A stretch of DNA of 64,000 bases from Salegentibacter flavus (lineage in GTDB: Bacteria > Bacteroidota > Bacteroidia > Flavobacteriales > Flavobacteriaceae). Each line of letters opens with the position of its first letter. Within the stretch, counting starts at the first letter, position 1. Below the pieces are notes generated by a model. The model searched no databases and had not been told where the DNA came from. It worked only from the letters and a program-made list of their open reading frames with translations. Below are positions 8,514-17,811 of the stretch, one piece after another. The stretch spans positions 124,001 to 188,000 of the forward strand of contig NZ_FOVL01000003.1 of assembly GCF_900115145.1 (NCBI RefSeq), written 5' to 3'. Made by a program: the position numbers and the translations under genes.

Positions 8514-10343
8514 TTATAATTTAAAGGTGATTGAACTATTAAAATATCTTCCCGGCATAGGTCGCCCGGGCATACTCATATACTTTTCATCAAAGATATT
8601 TCTAACCTGAAATCCGATCTTCATAAAATCATTTCGACCAAAATTTCTGGCTATGCCCAGATTGGAAATTTGGTAATCCTCCAGGCTGTAATTATTATCT
8701 GAAGAAGTAAATATGCTCCCATTATATAAAAATTGATAAAAGATGGAATATCGCTTATAATTGTAGCCCAGAGAGGCTGTCGCCTTATGCTCGGGCACGT
8801 AGATTAGCTGTTTTTTGGTCGCCTGATTTTGGCTATGGGTCCAGGCGTAAGTGGCATTCAAATCAAAAATATGACTACCTATTGAATTGCTCCAGTCTAA
8901 CCCGGCCTCCAAACCATAATTCCTGACTTCATCTGTGTTTTCAGGTCGCCATAATCCGCTGCTTGTGGGCACCCAACGCAAGAGATTTCTCGAATCTATA
9001 AGGTAACCGGCAAAATCAAACTTGAATTTTCTCAAACTGAATGTATGACCTAACTCCAACTGATGGGAAGTCTCCGGTTGTAAGTCTAAGTTTCCACCGG
9101 CATACCAGTAAAGATCGTTAAATGTGGGAATCCTGAAATTCTTTGAAGCTCCAAGCCTTAGTTCGTAATTTTCTGAAAATTTGTAAAGCCCATTTGCAGC
9201 AAACAACAATGGAGATTCATAATTGCTTGTCGCCTCTTTCCTGGCGCTTAACTGGTAACTGAAATCGCCCAGGCTATGTTTCAGCAATAGCGCAAAACTC
9301 CCAATATCACGACGATTGCTGCCGGTATTGGTCCCCTCTCCTCTTATTTGTTGGTATTCCAGGATGCCGGTCACTTTAAGATTCCGGGTAAACAGATAAG
9401 TAAGGTCCGTTTTCGCGATTCCGGTTTTGGCCCGACCGAAATTATGTTCCCCGGTTTGTCTATTTTCATAATACCGAAATGTTTCATCTAAATAAGCTAA
9501 TTTGAACGAAGAGCTTAAGTCGCCGTAAAAGCCATTCCACTCCAGAAGATTGCGACTATTCACATCTTCAAACTTGCTTTTAGATGGGGCTGTAACAGTA
9601 CCCGAAAAACCTCTTTCCCCCTGGTAGAAGTTGCTGTGAAACTTTAGAAGATGATCTTTATTCAAGCGATGAGCTACGGATAATCCCAGGGAAGTATTGC
9701 CAAAATCTCCGTTTTCATTGAATTGGTTTTCCCTTGGATATTCAAAATCATTTTCAGAAGTATGATGGGTTAGATTTAACTGAAAACTGGTTTTTTCAGA
9801 AGAAATAGCCGTTTTGAAAACGCCTGAAAAAGTTTCAAAACTTCCGTAGTCCAGTTTTAACTGGTTATGGAATTTCTCATCGAATTTAAAGCGATTATTT
9901 AAATGAACGCTACCTCCAATGGCCCCGCTTCCATAGAGAACACTGCCTCCGCCCGGCCGAATGGAAATATCATTAACTATCCCGGTGGGAATGGTATTAA
10001 AATCGGTTTGGCCTGTGAACTGAGAATTGATATTGATCCCGTTCCAGATCACCGCGGTTTGCTGTGCCGAAGTCCCCCGGAATGAGGCTGAAGAAACTCC
10101 ACCTAAACCGTTTTCCCTGAAAAAGATAGTACTATTAAATTTCAATACTGAAGTAAGGGAAGGCTCATTTTCTCTTAAAATAGAATCATTCAGCAACATT
10201 ACCCGACGTTCGCCCGAATCTCTTTTAAGAGATATATCGCTTAAGACCACTTCCTCCAACCTGGTCACAGATTCGTTTTGTGATAATGCGGGAAGGGCTA
10301 GAAGCAATCCCAGAAATAAAAGGTAATAACGATTTAGTTTCAT
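8514..10343 (-). CDS. btuB: TonB-dependent vitamin B12 outer-membrane receptor
   Basis: This 609-residue protein has a signal peptide (to about residue 21), then the TonB box region and plug domain with SSASFRGTSAQQTAVIWNGI and IRPGGGSVLYGSGAIGGSVHL (roughly residues 80-150). A 22-strand barrel follows, ending in the outer-membrane consensus YFNSSITFKL. Its length matches E. coli BtuB (614). A cobalamin riboswitch lies 50 bp upstream in the same direction, which makes cobalamin the likely substrate. It transports B12 across the outer membrane using TonB energy. It is the first gene of the riboswitch-controlled unit. Confidence 0.92.
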   Translation of the reverse strand: MKLNRYYLLFLGLLLALPALSQNESVTRLEEVVLSDISLKRDSGERRVMLLNDSILRENEPSLTSVLKFNSTIFFRENGLGGVSSASFRGTSAQQTAVIWNGININSQFTGQTDFNTIPTGIVNDISIRPGGGSVLYGSGAIGGSVHLNNRFKFDEKFHNQLKLDYGSFETFSGVFKTAISSEKTSFQLNLTHHTSENDFEYPRENQFNENGDFGNTSLGLSVAHRLNKDHLLKFHSNFYQGERGFSGTVTAPSKSKFEDVNSRNLLEWNGFYGDLSSSFKLAYLDETFRYYENRQTGEHNFGRAKTGIAKTDLTYLFTRNLKVTGILEYQQIRGEGTNTGSNRRDIGSFALLLKHSLGDFSYQLSARKEATSNYESPLLFAANGLYKFSENYELRLGASKNFRIPTFNDLYWYAGGNLDLQPETSHQLELGHTFSLRKFKFDFAGYLIDSRNLLRWVPTSSGLWRPENTDEVRNYGLEAGLDWSNSIGSHIFDLNATYAWTHSQNQATKKQLIYVPEHKATASLGYNYKRYSIFYQFLYNGSIFTSSDNNYSLEDYQISNLGIARNFGRNDFMKIGFQVRNIFDEKYMSMPGRPMPGRYFNSSITFKL

Positions 10344-10392
10344 TATACACCGACTTTTATCCCGAAAGTCTAAGAGTTAAATTAGTAATGCT

Positions 10393-10582
10393 TCTGGCAG
10401 GTCTCCTGGCTCGCGTCCTTGTTGTTTACCTTCCCATCGCGCTAGGCGACAGTGGTGTGAAGTGTGACAACAGGCATTCCGGTTACGGAACTTAGCTTAC
10501 AGTTGCGGGAACAGCTCAGGAATTTTTGAAGATTCAAATCACCTGATTCCCTTTTAATCGACGACGGTACATTCCGGCGTCA
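10393..10582 (-). ncRNA. cobalamin (B12) riboswitch
   Basis: Read on the minus strand, this region contains the conserved blocks of the AdoCbl class in order. These are AAAAGGGAATCAGGTG, then GCTGTTCCCGCAACTGTAA, then the CGATGGGAAGG block, and the B12 box GCCAGGAGACCTGCC (10396-10410). It ends about 50 bp before the btuB ATG, where it can hide the ribosome site when the cofactor binds. It fills most of the 330-bp gap between btuB and btuF. Confidence 0.95.
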
Positions 10583-10648
10583 AACCAAAATTTCAATGCC
10601 AAAAATAAACATTTATGTTTGCGAAGCACTAAAATTTTTAAATAATCT

Positions 10649-10656
10649 TACTTTTG
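10649..10656 (+). promoter_or_regulatory. -7 promoter element of btuFCD
   Basis: TACTTTTG fits TAnnTTTG. Transcription would begin near 10663, only about 11 bases before the TTG start of btuF. A TTTG at 10618-10621 is 27 bp upstream, longer than usual, so the -33 element is uncertain. Confidence 0.4.
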
Positions 10657-10673
10657 AAGTCAAATCTGTAATC

Positions 10674-11813
10674 TTGAAATATCTCATTTCCCTTTTTTCA
10701 TTACTATTGCTCTTTTCCTGTAAAAGCGAGGAAAAGAATGCTTCTACAATCCGAATTTCCGAAAGTAATCCGGTAGAAATAAAATATGCCAAAGGCTTCA
10801 GTATTGAAGAATTTAATGGTTATAGCATTGTGAAAGTGAATAATCCCTGGCCCGGTTCAGACCTTGACCTCACCTATCTTTTAGTTGAAGAAAACGCTAA
10901 AATTCCTGAGGATTTACGGTATGATCAGAAAGTTCAGATTCCCGTTGAGGAAGTGGTGGTCACTTCCACGACCCACATTCCGGCTCTGGAAGCCCTAAAG
11001 GTTGAAAGCAAATTGACAGGATTTCCCGGTCTCGATTATATTTCTTCGGAAAAGACCAGAGAGTTAATTAATTCGGGGAAAATAAAAGAACTCGGAAAAA
11101 ATGAAAATATCAATACCGAAGTACTCATCGATCTTCAGCCCGATGTTGTAATCGGTTTCGCTATAGACGGAAACAACAAAACCTTTGAGAATATACAGAA
11201 GACAGGAATTCCCGTGGTTTTCAATGCCGATTGGGTGGAAGAAAACCCTCTTGGTAAAGCCGAATGGATTAAATTTATGGCAGCATTTTTCGGTAAAACA
11301 GCCCAGGCATCAACTATTTTTGATCAAATTGAAAATGATTATCTGGAAGCAAAAGAATTGGCTGAAACTGCAGAAAATCAACCTGATATTATTAGCGGAT
11401 CGATGTACAAAGACCAGTGGTATATGCCCTATGGCAATTCCTGGCAGGCCCGGTTTTTCGAGGAAGCAAATGCTAATTACCTGTATAAAGAAACCGAAGG
11501 AAGTGGCAGCCTGTCGCTTTCTTTTGAAAATGTCCTTGAAAAGGCGCAAAACGCCGATTTTTGGATAAGCTCCGGTGAGGTGAACTCCTACTCGCAACTT
11601 TTAAATGAATCGCGGCACTATTCGCAGTTTAAAGCGGTGCGGGAAAAGAAGGTTTTTAGTGTTAGCCTGGAAAAAGGAGAAACAGGCGGGGTTTTATATT
11701 TCGAATTAGGTCCACAACGACCAGACTTGATTCTAAAAGATCTGATTTCTATTTTCCACCCAGATCTACTACCGGATTATGAACAAGTGTTTTTCAAAGC
11801 CCTAAAGGATTGA
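10674..11813 (+). CDS. btuF: cobalamin ABC transporter, periplasmic substrate-binding lipoprotein
   Basis: This is a helical-backbone metal/cofactor receptor (class III binding protein) with two lobes. The first contains VVVTSTTHIPALEAL and DYISSEKTRELINSGKIKEL; the second contains SFENVLEKAQNADFWISSG. A lipobox (LLFSCKSEE) follows a signal peptide that begins exactly at TTG 10674. An upstream ATG at 10596 would add 26 residues ahead of the signal, so the TTG is preferred. Its stop overlaps the TTG start of btuC. The family also binds haem and siderophores; neighbouring btuB and the riboswitch favour B12. Confidence 0.85.
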   Translation: MKYLISLFSLLLLFSCKSEEKNASTIRISESNPVEIKYAKGFSIEEFNGYSIVKVNNPWPGSDLDLTYLLVEENAKIPEDLRYDQKVQIPVEEVVVTSTTHIPALEALKVESKLTGFPGLDYISSEKTRELINSGKIKELGKNENINTEVLIDLQPDVVIGFAIDGNNKTFENIQKTGIPVVFNADWVEENPLGKAEWIKFMAAFFGKTAQASTIFDQIENDYLEAKELAETAENQPDIISGSMYKDQWYMPYGNSWQARFFEEANANYLYKETEGSGSLSLSFENVLEKAQNADFWISSGEVNSYSQLLNESRHYSQFKAVREKKVFSVSLEKGETGGVLYFELGPQRPDLILKDLISIFHPDLLPDYEQVFFKALKD

Positions 11814-12841
11814 TCCTAAGACGAAAATACATATTGACCTTTTCTTTACTGACATTGGCTTTAATTGGCCTGTTATTTCTGAATATAGGTCTTGGATCGG
11901 TGAAAATTCCCTTAAAAGATATTATCGCTTCACTTTTCAACCTTGAAGTATCCAGGGAATCCTGGAGGTACATAGTTTTGGAATACCGACTACCCAAAGC
12001 GATAACAGCTATACTTACCGGTTCCGGACTTGCCGTGAGCGGACTTTTAATGCAAACTCTCTTTAGAAACCCATTGGCCGGACCTTATGTGCTAGGTTTG
12101 AGCAGTGGTGCCAGCCTTGGAGTCGCAATTGTTTTTATGGGTGCAGGATTATTTGGCGGAGCCTTCTCGGCTTTTCTACTTTCCAAATGGAGCATCGTTA
12201 TCGCCTCCAGCCTGGGAAGCTTACTTGTATTATTAGCTGTAATGCTGGCCTCTCTGCGCTTACGAGACACGATGGCAATCCTCATCATAGGTTTGATGTT
12301 TGCCAGCTTAACTGCAGCTGTAGTAAGTGTACTTGCGTATTTTAGTCCGGCTTCACAGCTTCAGCAGTATGTATTTTGGTCATTTGGAAGTTTGGGTAAT
12401 CTTTCATGGGAGGAAGTTTCAGTGTTAGGTTTGTTTTGGACTATCGGAATATTTCTTTCCGTAGCAGGCATCAAAAACCTAAACAGTCTGTTACTGGGTG
12501 AACAATATGCAAAAAGCCTTGGGGTAAGTATTCAGAGAAACCGGTTGCTGGTAATTCTAGCCACCAGCATTCTGGCTGGTAGTATCACGGCATTCGCTGG
12601 TCCCATAGCCTTTGTAGGGCTTGCGGTCCCACATCTAATCCGGCAGGTAATTCCGGTGAATAATCACAGTATTCTTATTCCGGCAGTAATTCTCGGTGGA
12701 GCTATTTTAATGCTTGTTTGCGACATCGCGGCCCAAATGCCGGGCAGTGAATTCACACTTCCCATCAATGCGATTACCTCTCTTATCGGAGCGCCGGTGG
12801 TGATTTGGTTATTGGTGAGAAAACGCCGATTTTTATTCTGA
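11810..12841 (+). CDS. btuC: cobalamin ABC transporter permease (FecCD/BtuC family)
   Basis: This 343-residue FecCD-type permease has about ten transmembrane helices. Diagnostic segments are LPKAITAILTGSGLAVSGLLMQ, RNPLAGPYVLGLSSGASLGVA and GPIAFVGLAVPHLIR, the last near the coupling helix that contacts the ATPase. The start is TTG overlapping the btuF stop (TTGA), which suggests translational coupling; no ATG lies early in the frame. With BtuF and BtuD it forms the inner-membrane B12 importer. Iron-siderophore permeases look the same, so the substrate is inferred from context. Confidence 0.88.
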   Translation: MILRRKYILTFSLLTLALIGLLFLNIGLGSVKIPLKDIIASLFNLEVSRESWRYIVLEYRLPKAITAILTGSGLAVSGLLMQTLFRNPLAGPYVLGLSSGASLGVAIVFMGAGLFGGAFSAFLLSKWSIVIASSLGSLLVLLAVMLASLRLRDTMAILIIGLMFASLTAAVVSVLAYFSPASQLQQYVFWSFGSLGNLSWEEVSVLGLFWTIGIFLSVAGIKNLNSLLLGEQYAKSLGVSIQRNRLLVILATSILAGSITAFAGPIAFVGLAVPHLIRQVIPVNNHSILIPAVILGGAILMLVCDIAAQMPGSEFTLPINAITSLIGAPVVIWLLVRKRRFLF

Positions 12842-12842
12842 A

Positions 12843-13637
12843 ATGACTGAAAATAAACCACATAGCATCCTTAAAACTGAAGACCTGAATATTGGTTATC
12901 GCGGTAGGAATTCAGACACTATAATTGCCGAGAAAGTCAACATCGATATATTTCCCGGTCAACTTGTGGCGGTAATAGGAATTAATGGTATTGGAAAGTC
13001 AACCCTTTTACGAAGCCTTAGTGGTGTGCAGGAAAGCCTTTCGGGAAAGATATTTATTGCCGAAAAGAATTTAAAAAATCTCCCTCCATTAGAGCAGGCC
13101 GCGCTTATAAGCCTTGTACTCACCGGGCAGCCGGTATCTAAAAACCTGAGCGTTTTTGAATTAGTAGCGCTTGGGAGGCAGCCCTATACCAACTGGATAG
13201 GACGGCTCACTACAAACGACCTGAGACACATAAAAAAATCACTTCGCCTGGTCGATATTGAGAATCTGGAGAATAAAAAATGCTATGAACTGAGTGATGG
13301 GCAAATGCAAAAAGTTCTTATCGCCCGTGCCCTGGCCCAGGATACACCTTTGGTGATTCTTGATGAACCCACCACGCATTTAGATTTGTATCATAAGGCC
13401 TATATTCTTCAGCTTCTGAAAAAGCTCACCAGAAAAACAAATAAAGCAATTGTTTTCGCATCTCACGAAATAAACCTTGCCCTGCAGCTTTGCGATAAAA
13501 TTCTGTTGATGCAGAAAAATGAAATTGTAATGGGAAGCCCAAAGGAACTTGTAAAATCGGGAGAGCTGTCCAGAATATTTCCTTCAGATCTTATTTTCTT
13601 TGATGAAAGCAGTTCCTCTTTCAAAATAAAATCCTGA
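12843..13637 (+). CDS. btuD: cobalamin ABC transporter ATP-binding protein
   Basis: This 264-residue ABC ATPase of the FepC/BtuD type has Walker A GINGIGKST near residue 47. The signature is LSDGQMQKVLIARAL, with Asp in place of the usual second Gly. Walker B is VILDEPTTHLDL, with a switch His in ASHEINLAL. It begins 1 bp after btuC and is the last gene of the btuFCD unit. It powers B12 uptake across the inner membrane. Its C-terminal tail is short, as in BtuD. Confidence 0.88.
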   Translation: MTENKPHSILKTEDLNIGYRGRNSDTIIAEKVNIDIFPGQLVAVIGINGIGKSTLLRSLSGVQESLSGKIFIAEKNLKNLPPLEQAALISLVLTGQPVSKNLSVFELVALGRQPYTNWIGRLTTNDLRHIKKSLRLVDIENLENKKCYELSDGQMQKVLIARALAQDTPLVILDEPTTHLDLYHKAYILQLLKKLTRKTNKAIVFASHEINLALQLCDKILLMQKNEIVMGSPKELVKSGELSRIFPSDLIFFDESSSSFKIKS

Positions 13638-13669
13638 AATAATTTCCCGTCTTAGTATTCCTTGTCCTT

Positions 13670-13703
13670 TTTGAGTGATATTTTTTTCAAATAAGTATCT
13701 TTG
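13670..13703 (+). promoter_or_regulatory. promoter of rmuC
   Basis: TTTG (13670-13673) and TATCTTTG (13696-13703) are 22 bp apart, a good match to the Bacteroidota promoter. Transcription would start near 13710. An in-frame TTG at 13701 overlaps the -7 box, which supports the ATG at 13722. Confidence 0.6.
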
Positions 13704-13721
13704 GAAAAAGCATCCTCCTCA

Positions 13722-15143
13722 ATGGCCGATTCCTTATTACTCATTCTCCTTCCTGTCATCGCAATCGTTCTGGGATTTATCCTGGGCAAACTTTTTTCCG
13801 GACTGAAATACAAGGGAAATATCAGTAAAATTGAAGAAAGGAATAATCAACTATCACTTCAAATTGATGATCTTAAAAACCAATTAACCAGTATCATAAA
13901 AGATCATAAAGAGGAAATATTTGAAATAAAACAATCCGGAGCCCTTCAGTTGGAGAAGACAGAGAAAGAGCGGGAAGAAATACGCCGGGAAAAGGATTTT
14001 TTAAGCACGGAATTAACCCGGAGAAATTCAGAATTCGAAAATCTTCAGTTAAAGAATACAGAGCAAAAAGCCGAAGTAGAAAAACTTCAGGAGAAATTTA
14101 CCAAGGAATTTGAGAATCTGGCCAATAAGATCCTGGATCAAAAATCAGAAAAATTCACTTCGCTCAACAAAGAGAATATTCAGAATATATTAAAACCGCT
14201 TCAGGAAAAAATCAAAACTTTTGAAGAAAAAGTAGATAAAAACAGCACCGATTTTATTGAACGTCACGCCCAGCTTGGAAAGCAGCTTCAATTTCTAAAC
14301 GAGCAAAATCTCAAGATTAGCGAAGAAGCCACCAATCTTACTAAAGCCCTGAAAGGCGACACCAAAATGCAGGGAAACTGGGGGGAAATGGTGCTGGAAC
14401 GGGTATTGGAACGCAGTGGTCTGCAAAAGGACAGCGAATATTTTGTTCAGCAGAATTTCCATACAGAAAACGGCAAACGCGCTATGCCAGATGTGGTGAT
14501 CCATTTACCGGGAGAGAAGAAAATGATCATCGATTCCAAGGTTTCCCTCAATGCTTATGAACGCTACATCAACGAAGACGAAGAGAAACAGCGTCCCGGC
14601 CATCTAAAAAATCACTTGATTTCGGTTAAGAAACGGGTTGAGGAATTAAGCGCGAAGAATTACCATAACCTTTACCAGATGGAAAGCCCTGATTTTGTAT
14701 TGCTTTTCATCCCCATAGAGGCTGCTTTCGCCATTGCCTCCAACCAAAACCCAAATCTGTATTCTGAAGCTTTTGAAAAAAACATCATTATTGTTACCCC
14801 TACTACCCTACTCGCGGTTTTAAAAACCATAGACAGTATGTGGCAAAATGAAAAACAGAAACAAAATGCAATCGAAATTGCTACACGAGCGGGAGCGCTC
14901 TATGACAGTTTTGTAAACCTCACCAATGAACTGGAAAAAGTGGGAAAACAGCTGGGAACGGTCCAGAATACTTATGAAGGAGCAATGAAGAAACTCACCG
15001 GCAAGGGGAACCTTATTGGCAAAGTAGAATACCTCAGGGAACTCGGTGCCAAAACTAACAAACAGCTGGATGGAAAACTTCTCGAACAAGCTAAAAACGA
15101 AGAAGAAGAAAAAGACCAAAATGATCGTCTAAATTTGAACTAA
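13722..15143 (+). CDS. rmuC: DNA recombination protein RmuC
   Basis: An N-terminal transmembrane helix (LLLILLPVIAIVLGFILG) is followed by a long coiled coil (about residues 35-200) and the RmuC nuclease-like core. The core has GNWGEMVLERVLERSGL, AMPDVVIHLPGEKKMIIDSKVSL and LLFIPIEAAFAIA. The PDVVIHLP...DSK pattern matches the PD-(D/E)xK-type active site of the family. RmuC limits sequence inversion at repeats in E. coli. The C-terminus is charged (EEEEKDQND). It begins at ATG 13722 and stands 1 bp before the next gene. Confidence 0.9.
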   Translation: MADSLLLILLPVIAIVLGFILGKLFSGLKYKGNISKIEERNNQLSLQIDDLKNQLTSIIKDHKEEIFEIKQSGALQLEKTEKEREEIRREKDFLSTELTRRNSEFENLQLKNTEQKAEVEKLQEKFTKEFENLANKILDQKSEKFTSLNKENIQNILKPLQEKIKTFEEKVDKNSTDFIERHAQLGKQLQFLNEQNLKISEEATNLTKALKGDTKMQGNWGEMVLERVLERSGLQKDSEYFVQQNFHTENGKRAMPDVVIHLPGEKKMIIDSKVSLNAYERYINEDEEKQRPGHLKNHLISVKKRVEELSAKNYHNLYQMESPDFVLLFIPIEAAFAIASNQNPNLYSEAFEKNIIIVTPTTLLAVLKTIDSMWQNEKQKQNAIEIATRAGALYDSFVNLTNELEKVGKQLGTVQNTYEGAMKKLTGKGNLIGKVEYLRELGAKTNKQLDGKLLEQAKNEEEEKDQNDRLNLN

Positions 15144-15144
15144 T

Positions 15145-16302
15145 ATGAACTGGAAACCATCTATTTTTACCTTTATTTTTTCCCTGCTCCTGTTTCAGCA
15201 GGCATTTACCCAAACCACCTATTTTCCTGAAGAAAGAGAATGGCAGGAGAAACAGGCCTCGGCATACAATTTAGATCTAACTGAGGTTGTAAAATTTGCC
15301 AAAAACAATGAATATACTGGACCAAAAGATCTTCGACAGGCAATTTTAAAAGGATTCGAACACGAACCCTATCACGAGATCCTTGGACCAACAAAACGCC
15401 GGGGTGGTCCGACAGGGATGATTATTAAAAATGGCTATTTAATCGCCAAATGGGGAGATACCAAAAGGGTAGATATGACCTTTAGCGTCACTAAAAGCTT
15501 CCTGTCTACCACTGCACTTATCGCTTTAGAAGAAAACCTTATAGAATCTGTTAACCAACCTGTTAAAGAACTGGTTTGGGATGATACTTTTGAAGGAAAG
15601 CACAATTCTAAGATCACCTGGAAACATCTTCTTCAGCAAAACTCAGACTGGAGTGGCAGCTTATGGGATACTTATGATTGGGCAGACAGACCCTCCAGGG
15701 ATGGCAGCATAGACGATTGGAGAGCCCGGAAATTAAATGAACCAGGGACGCATTTTAAGTACAACGATGTTCGGGTTAACGTCCTGGCTTATTCCCTGCT
15801 TCAGGTTTTCCGGGAGCCACTACCTAAGATTTTAAAGGAGGAAATTATGGATCCTATTGGCGCTTCCCCGACCTGGAGATGGTTTGGATATGATAATTCC
15901 TGGGTCGATATTGATGGCCTTAAAATGCAATCGGTTAGCGGCGGAGGACATTCCGGTGGAGGATTGTTTATCAATACTGAAGATATGGCAAGATTCGGTT
16001 ATCTGTTTTTGAATGATGGAAAATGGAGAGACCAACAATTACTCCAGGCAGAACTTATAAATGAAGCGATGACAGCTTCAGAAGCCAACAAAAATTACGG
16101 GTATATGTGGTGGCTTAATCGTGCTGAAGAACCTCAGTGGAAAAATATTAACCGGGATATCTTTTATGCAGCCGGTTTCGGTGGAAATTTCATAATTGTA
16201 GATAAAACCAATGATATGGTGATCGTAACCCGATGGTTAGAGCCATCTAAGCTTGAAGAATTTATGCAGATAGTGAATAAAAGCCTCAATGATGCAAAAT
16301 AA
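15145..16302 (+). CDS. serine hydrolase, beta-lactamase/class C family, secreted
   Basis: This 385-residue protein has a signal peptide ending near residue 22. The serine beta-lactamase-like domain shows SVTK (Ser114, Lys117) as the SxxK motif. FKYNDVRVN stands at the YxN position and GFGGNFIIVD at the KTG-like strand. Such proteins include esterases and peptidases of the penicillin-binding fold; resistance to beta-lactams is not implied. The ATG starts 1 bp after rmuC and the end overlaps the thioesterase gene. Confidence 0.82.
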   Translation: MNWKPSIFTFIFSLLLFQQAFTQTTYFPEEREWQEKQASAYNLDLTEVVKFAKNNEYTGPKDLRQAILKGFEHEPYHEILGPTKRRGGPTGMIIKNGYLIAKWGDTKRVDMTFSVTKSFLSTTALIALEENLIESVNQPVKELVWDDTFEGKHNSKITWKHLLQQNSDWSGSLWDTYDWADRPSRDGSIDDWRARKLNEPGTHFKYNDVRVNVLAYSLLQVFREPLPKILKEEIMDPIGASPTWRWFGYDNSWVDIDGLKMQSVSGGGHSGGGLFINTEDMARFGYLFLNDGKWRDQQLLQAELINEAMTASEANKNYGYMWWLNRAEEPQWKNINRDIFYAAGFGGNFIIVDKTNDMVIVTRWLEPSKLEEFMQIVNKSLNDAK

Positions 16303-16837
16303 ATATAAAACCGTAGAAGAATCCCAGGTACGTATTTCTGAATTAATGTTGCCCTCCCACTCCAATTTTAACGGAAAAATTCATGGAGGCTACATTTTAT
16401 CTTTATTGGACCAGATCGCCTTTGCCTGCGCTTCAAAACACTCAGGGGTATATTGTGTTACAGCAAGCGTAGACACGGTAGATTTCTTAAAACCAATCGA
16501 AATTGGGGAGTTGGTTACGATGAAGGCTTCGGTTAATTATGTAGGTAGGAGTTCTATGGTGATCGGGATTCGGGTGGAAGCAGAAAATATCCAGACCGGG
16601 GCGGTAAAACATTGTAATTCTTCACACATTACTATGGTTGCCAAAGATGAAAAAGGAAAAGCTGTCCAGGTTCCGGGTTTAATTCTTAAAACCGATAATG
16701 ATATCAGGAGGTTTGCCCAGAGCATTAAAAGAAAAGAGATCAAGATTAAAGACAATGAGGAATTTCAGGCTACCGATTTTAATTCTGAAGAATACCTGCA
16801 TATCGTGGAGAAATACAAAGTAAAAATCGAAAGGTGA
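16292..16837 (+). CDS. acyl-CoA thioesterase (hotdog fold, YciA/BFIT-type)
   Basis: This protein of about 181 residues has a hotdog domain with the core motif NFNGKIHGGYILSLLDQIAF. ASVDTVDFLKPIEIGELV follows, typical of acyl-CoA hydrolases acting on medium or long chains. Two ATGs lie 3 bp apart; the second fits the family better. The start lies inside the end of the serine hydrolase gene (about 11 bp overlap) and the stop overlaps the GTG of the next gene, so the three are tightly coupled. Confidence 0.87.
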   Translation: MQNKYKTVEESQVRISELMLPSHSNFNGKIHGGYILSLLDQIAFACASKHSGVYCVTASVDTVDFLKPIEIGELVTMKASVNYVGRSSMVIGIRVEAENIQTGAVKHCNSSHITMVAKDEKGKAVQVPGLILKTDNDIRRFAQSIKRKEIKIKDNEEFQATDFNSEEYLHIVEKYKVKIER

Positions 16838-17811
16838 TTTTGAAGTTCAACGGATTCATAGCAGCTTTATTCGCTGCCATAATTATCGCCTATTTTCTTC
16901 CACAAGGCATTGAGATCTTTCCTTTAAAGACCATCACCGATATCGGGATTGGTCTTATTTTCTTTTTCTACGGGCTCAAGCTTTCTCCAGCCGAATTCAA
17001 GATGGGTTTTCTAAACTATAAAGTTCATATTGTAATTCAATTAACCACTTTTGTCGTTTTTCCGCTGCTGGCTATCATTTTATTGCCTTTTTTTGAAGCC
17101 GGTACAGGCTCCGATCTTTGGATCGCTCTTTTTTTCCTGGGCACATTGCCCTCTACTGTATCATCTTCCATCGTTATGGTTTCCCTGGCTAAGGGAAATC
17201 TGCCCACTGCAATTTTTAACGCAAGTCTTTCAGGCTTAATTGGAATAATCGCTACTCCGCTATGGCTGAGTTTCTTTATGAAAAAATCCGGGGAATTTGA
17301 TTTTGGATCTATTATTCTGAAGCTTTTTCTTCAAATCATTTTACCGCTGATCATTGGTTTGATACTGCAACGTTTCTGGGGGGAATTTGCCAGAAAGAAT
17401 AGTAAACAGCTGAGCCTGTTAGATAAAACAACCATTATTTTAATCGTTTATTCCAGTTTCAGCGCATCCTTTTTATCAAATTTATTCGAGAGAATAAGCA
17501 TTCTTGAAATGACAAAACTGGGGGCTATGGTTGTCGTGTTATTTTTTGCGGTCTATTACGGCCTCGGCTTTTTGAGCAATAAACTTGGATTCAATACCCC
17601 CGACAAGATCACGGCTCAATTCTGCGGAACAAAGAAATCTCTTGTTCACGGGTCGGTTATGGTGAAAGTGATCTTTGGAAGTTCGGCCAGTACAGGTTTA
17701 CTTTTATTGCCAATTATGCTTTATCACTCTTTACAATTACTTCTGGTTGCCTGGTATGCAGAAAGATATCGGAAACAGAGAATTATAGAGATTGAAACTG
17801 AAAAGTTATAA
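16834..17811 (+). CDS. SBF-like (YfeH-type) bile acid:sodium symporter family protein
   Basis: This 325-residue protein of about ten transmembrane helices has GIGLIFFFYGLKLSPAEF and GTLPSTVSSSIVMVSLAKGN, the half-helix region of the SBF-like family (E. coli YfeH, 332 residues). The FCGTKKSLVHGSVM motif marks the second inverted repeat. It starts with GTG overlapping the previous stop by 4 bp. The substrate is unknown; bile acids are unlikely in this organism. It converges with the DUF423 gene, overlapping by 6 bp. Confidence 0.85.
   Translation: MILKFNGFIAALFAAIIIAYFLPQGIEIFPLKTITDIGIGLIFFFYGLKLSPAEFKMGFLNYKVHIVIQLTTFVVFPLLAIILLPFFEAGTGSDLWIALFFLGTLPSTVSSSIVMVSLAKGNLPTAIFNASLSGLIGIIATPLWLSFFMKKSGEFDFGSIILKLFLQIILPLIIGLILQRFWGEFARKNSKQLSLLDKTTIILIVYSSFSASFLSNLFERISILEMTKLGAMVVVLFFAVYYGLGFLSNKLGFNTPDKITAQFCGTKKSLVHGSVMVKVIFGSSASTGLLLLPIMLYHSLQLLLVAWYAERYRKQRIIEIETEKL

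Noticed and set aside
15145-16302. Antibiotic resistance beta-lactamase
   Set aside because: The protein has the SxxK fold but is a generic class C-like serine hydrolase; nothing shows that it acts on antibiotics.
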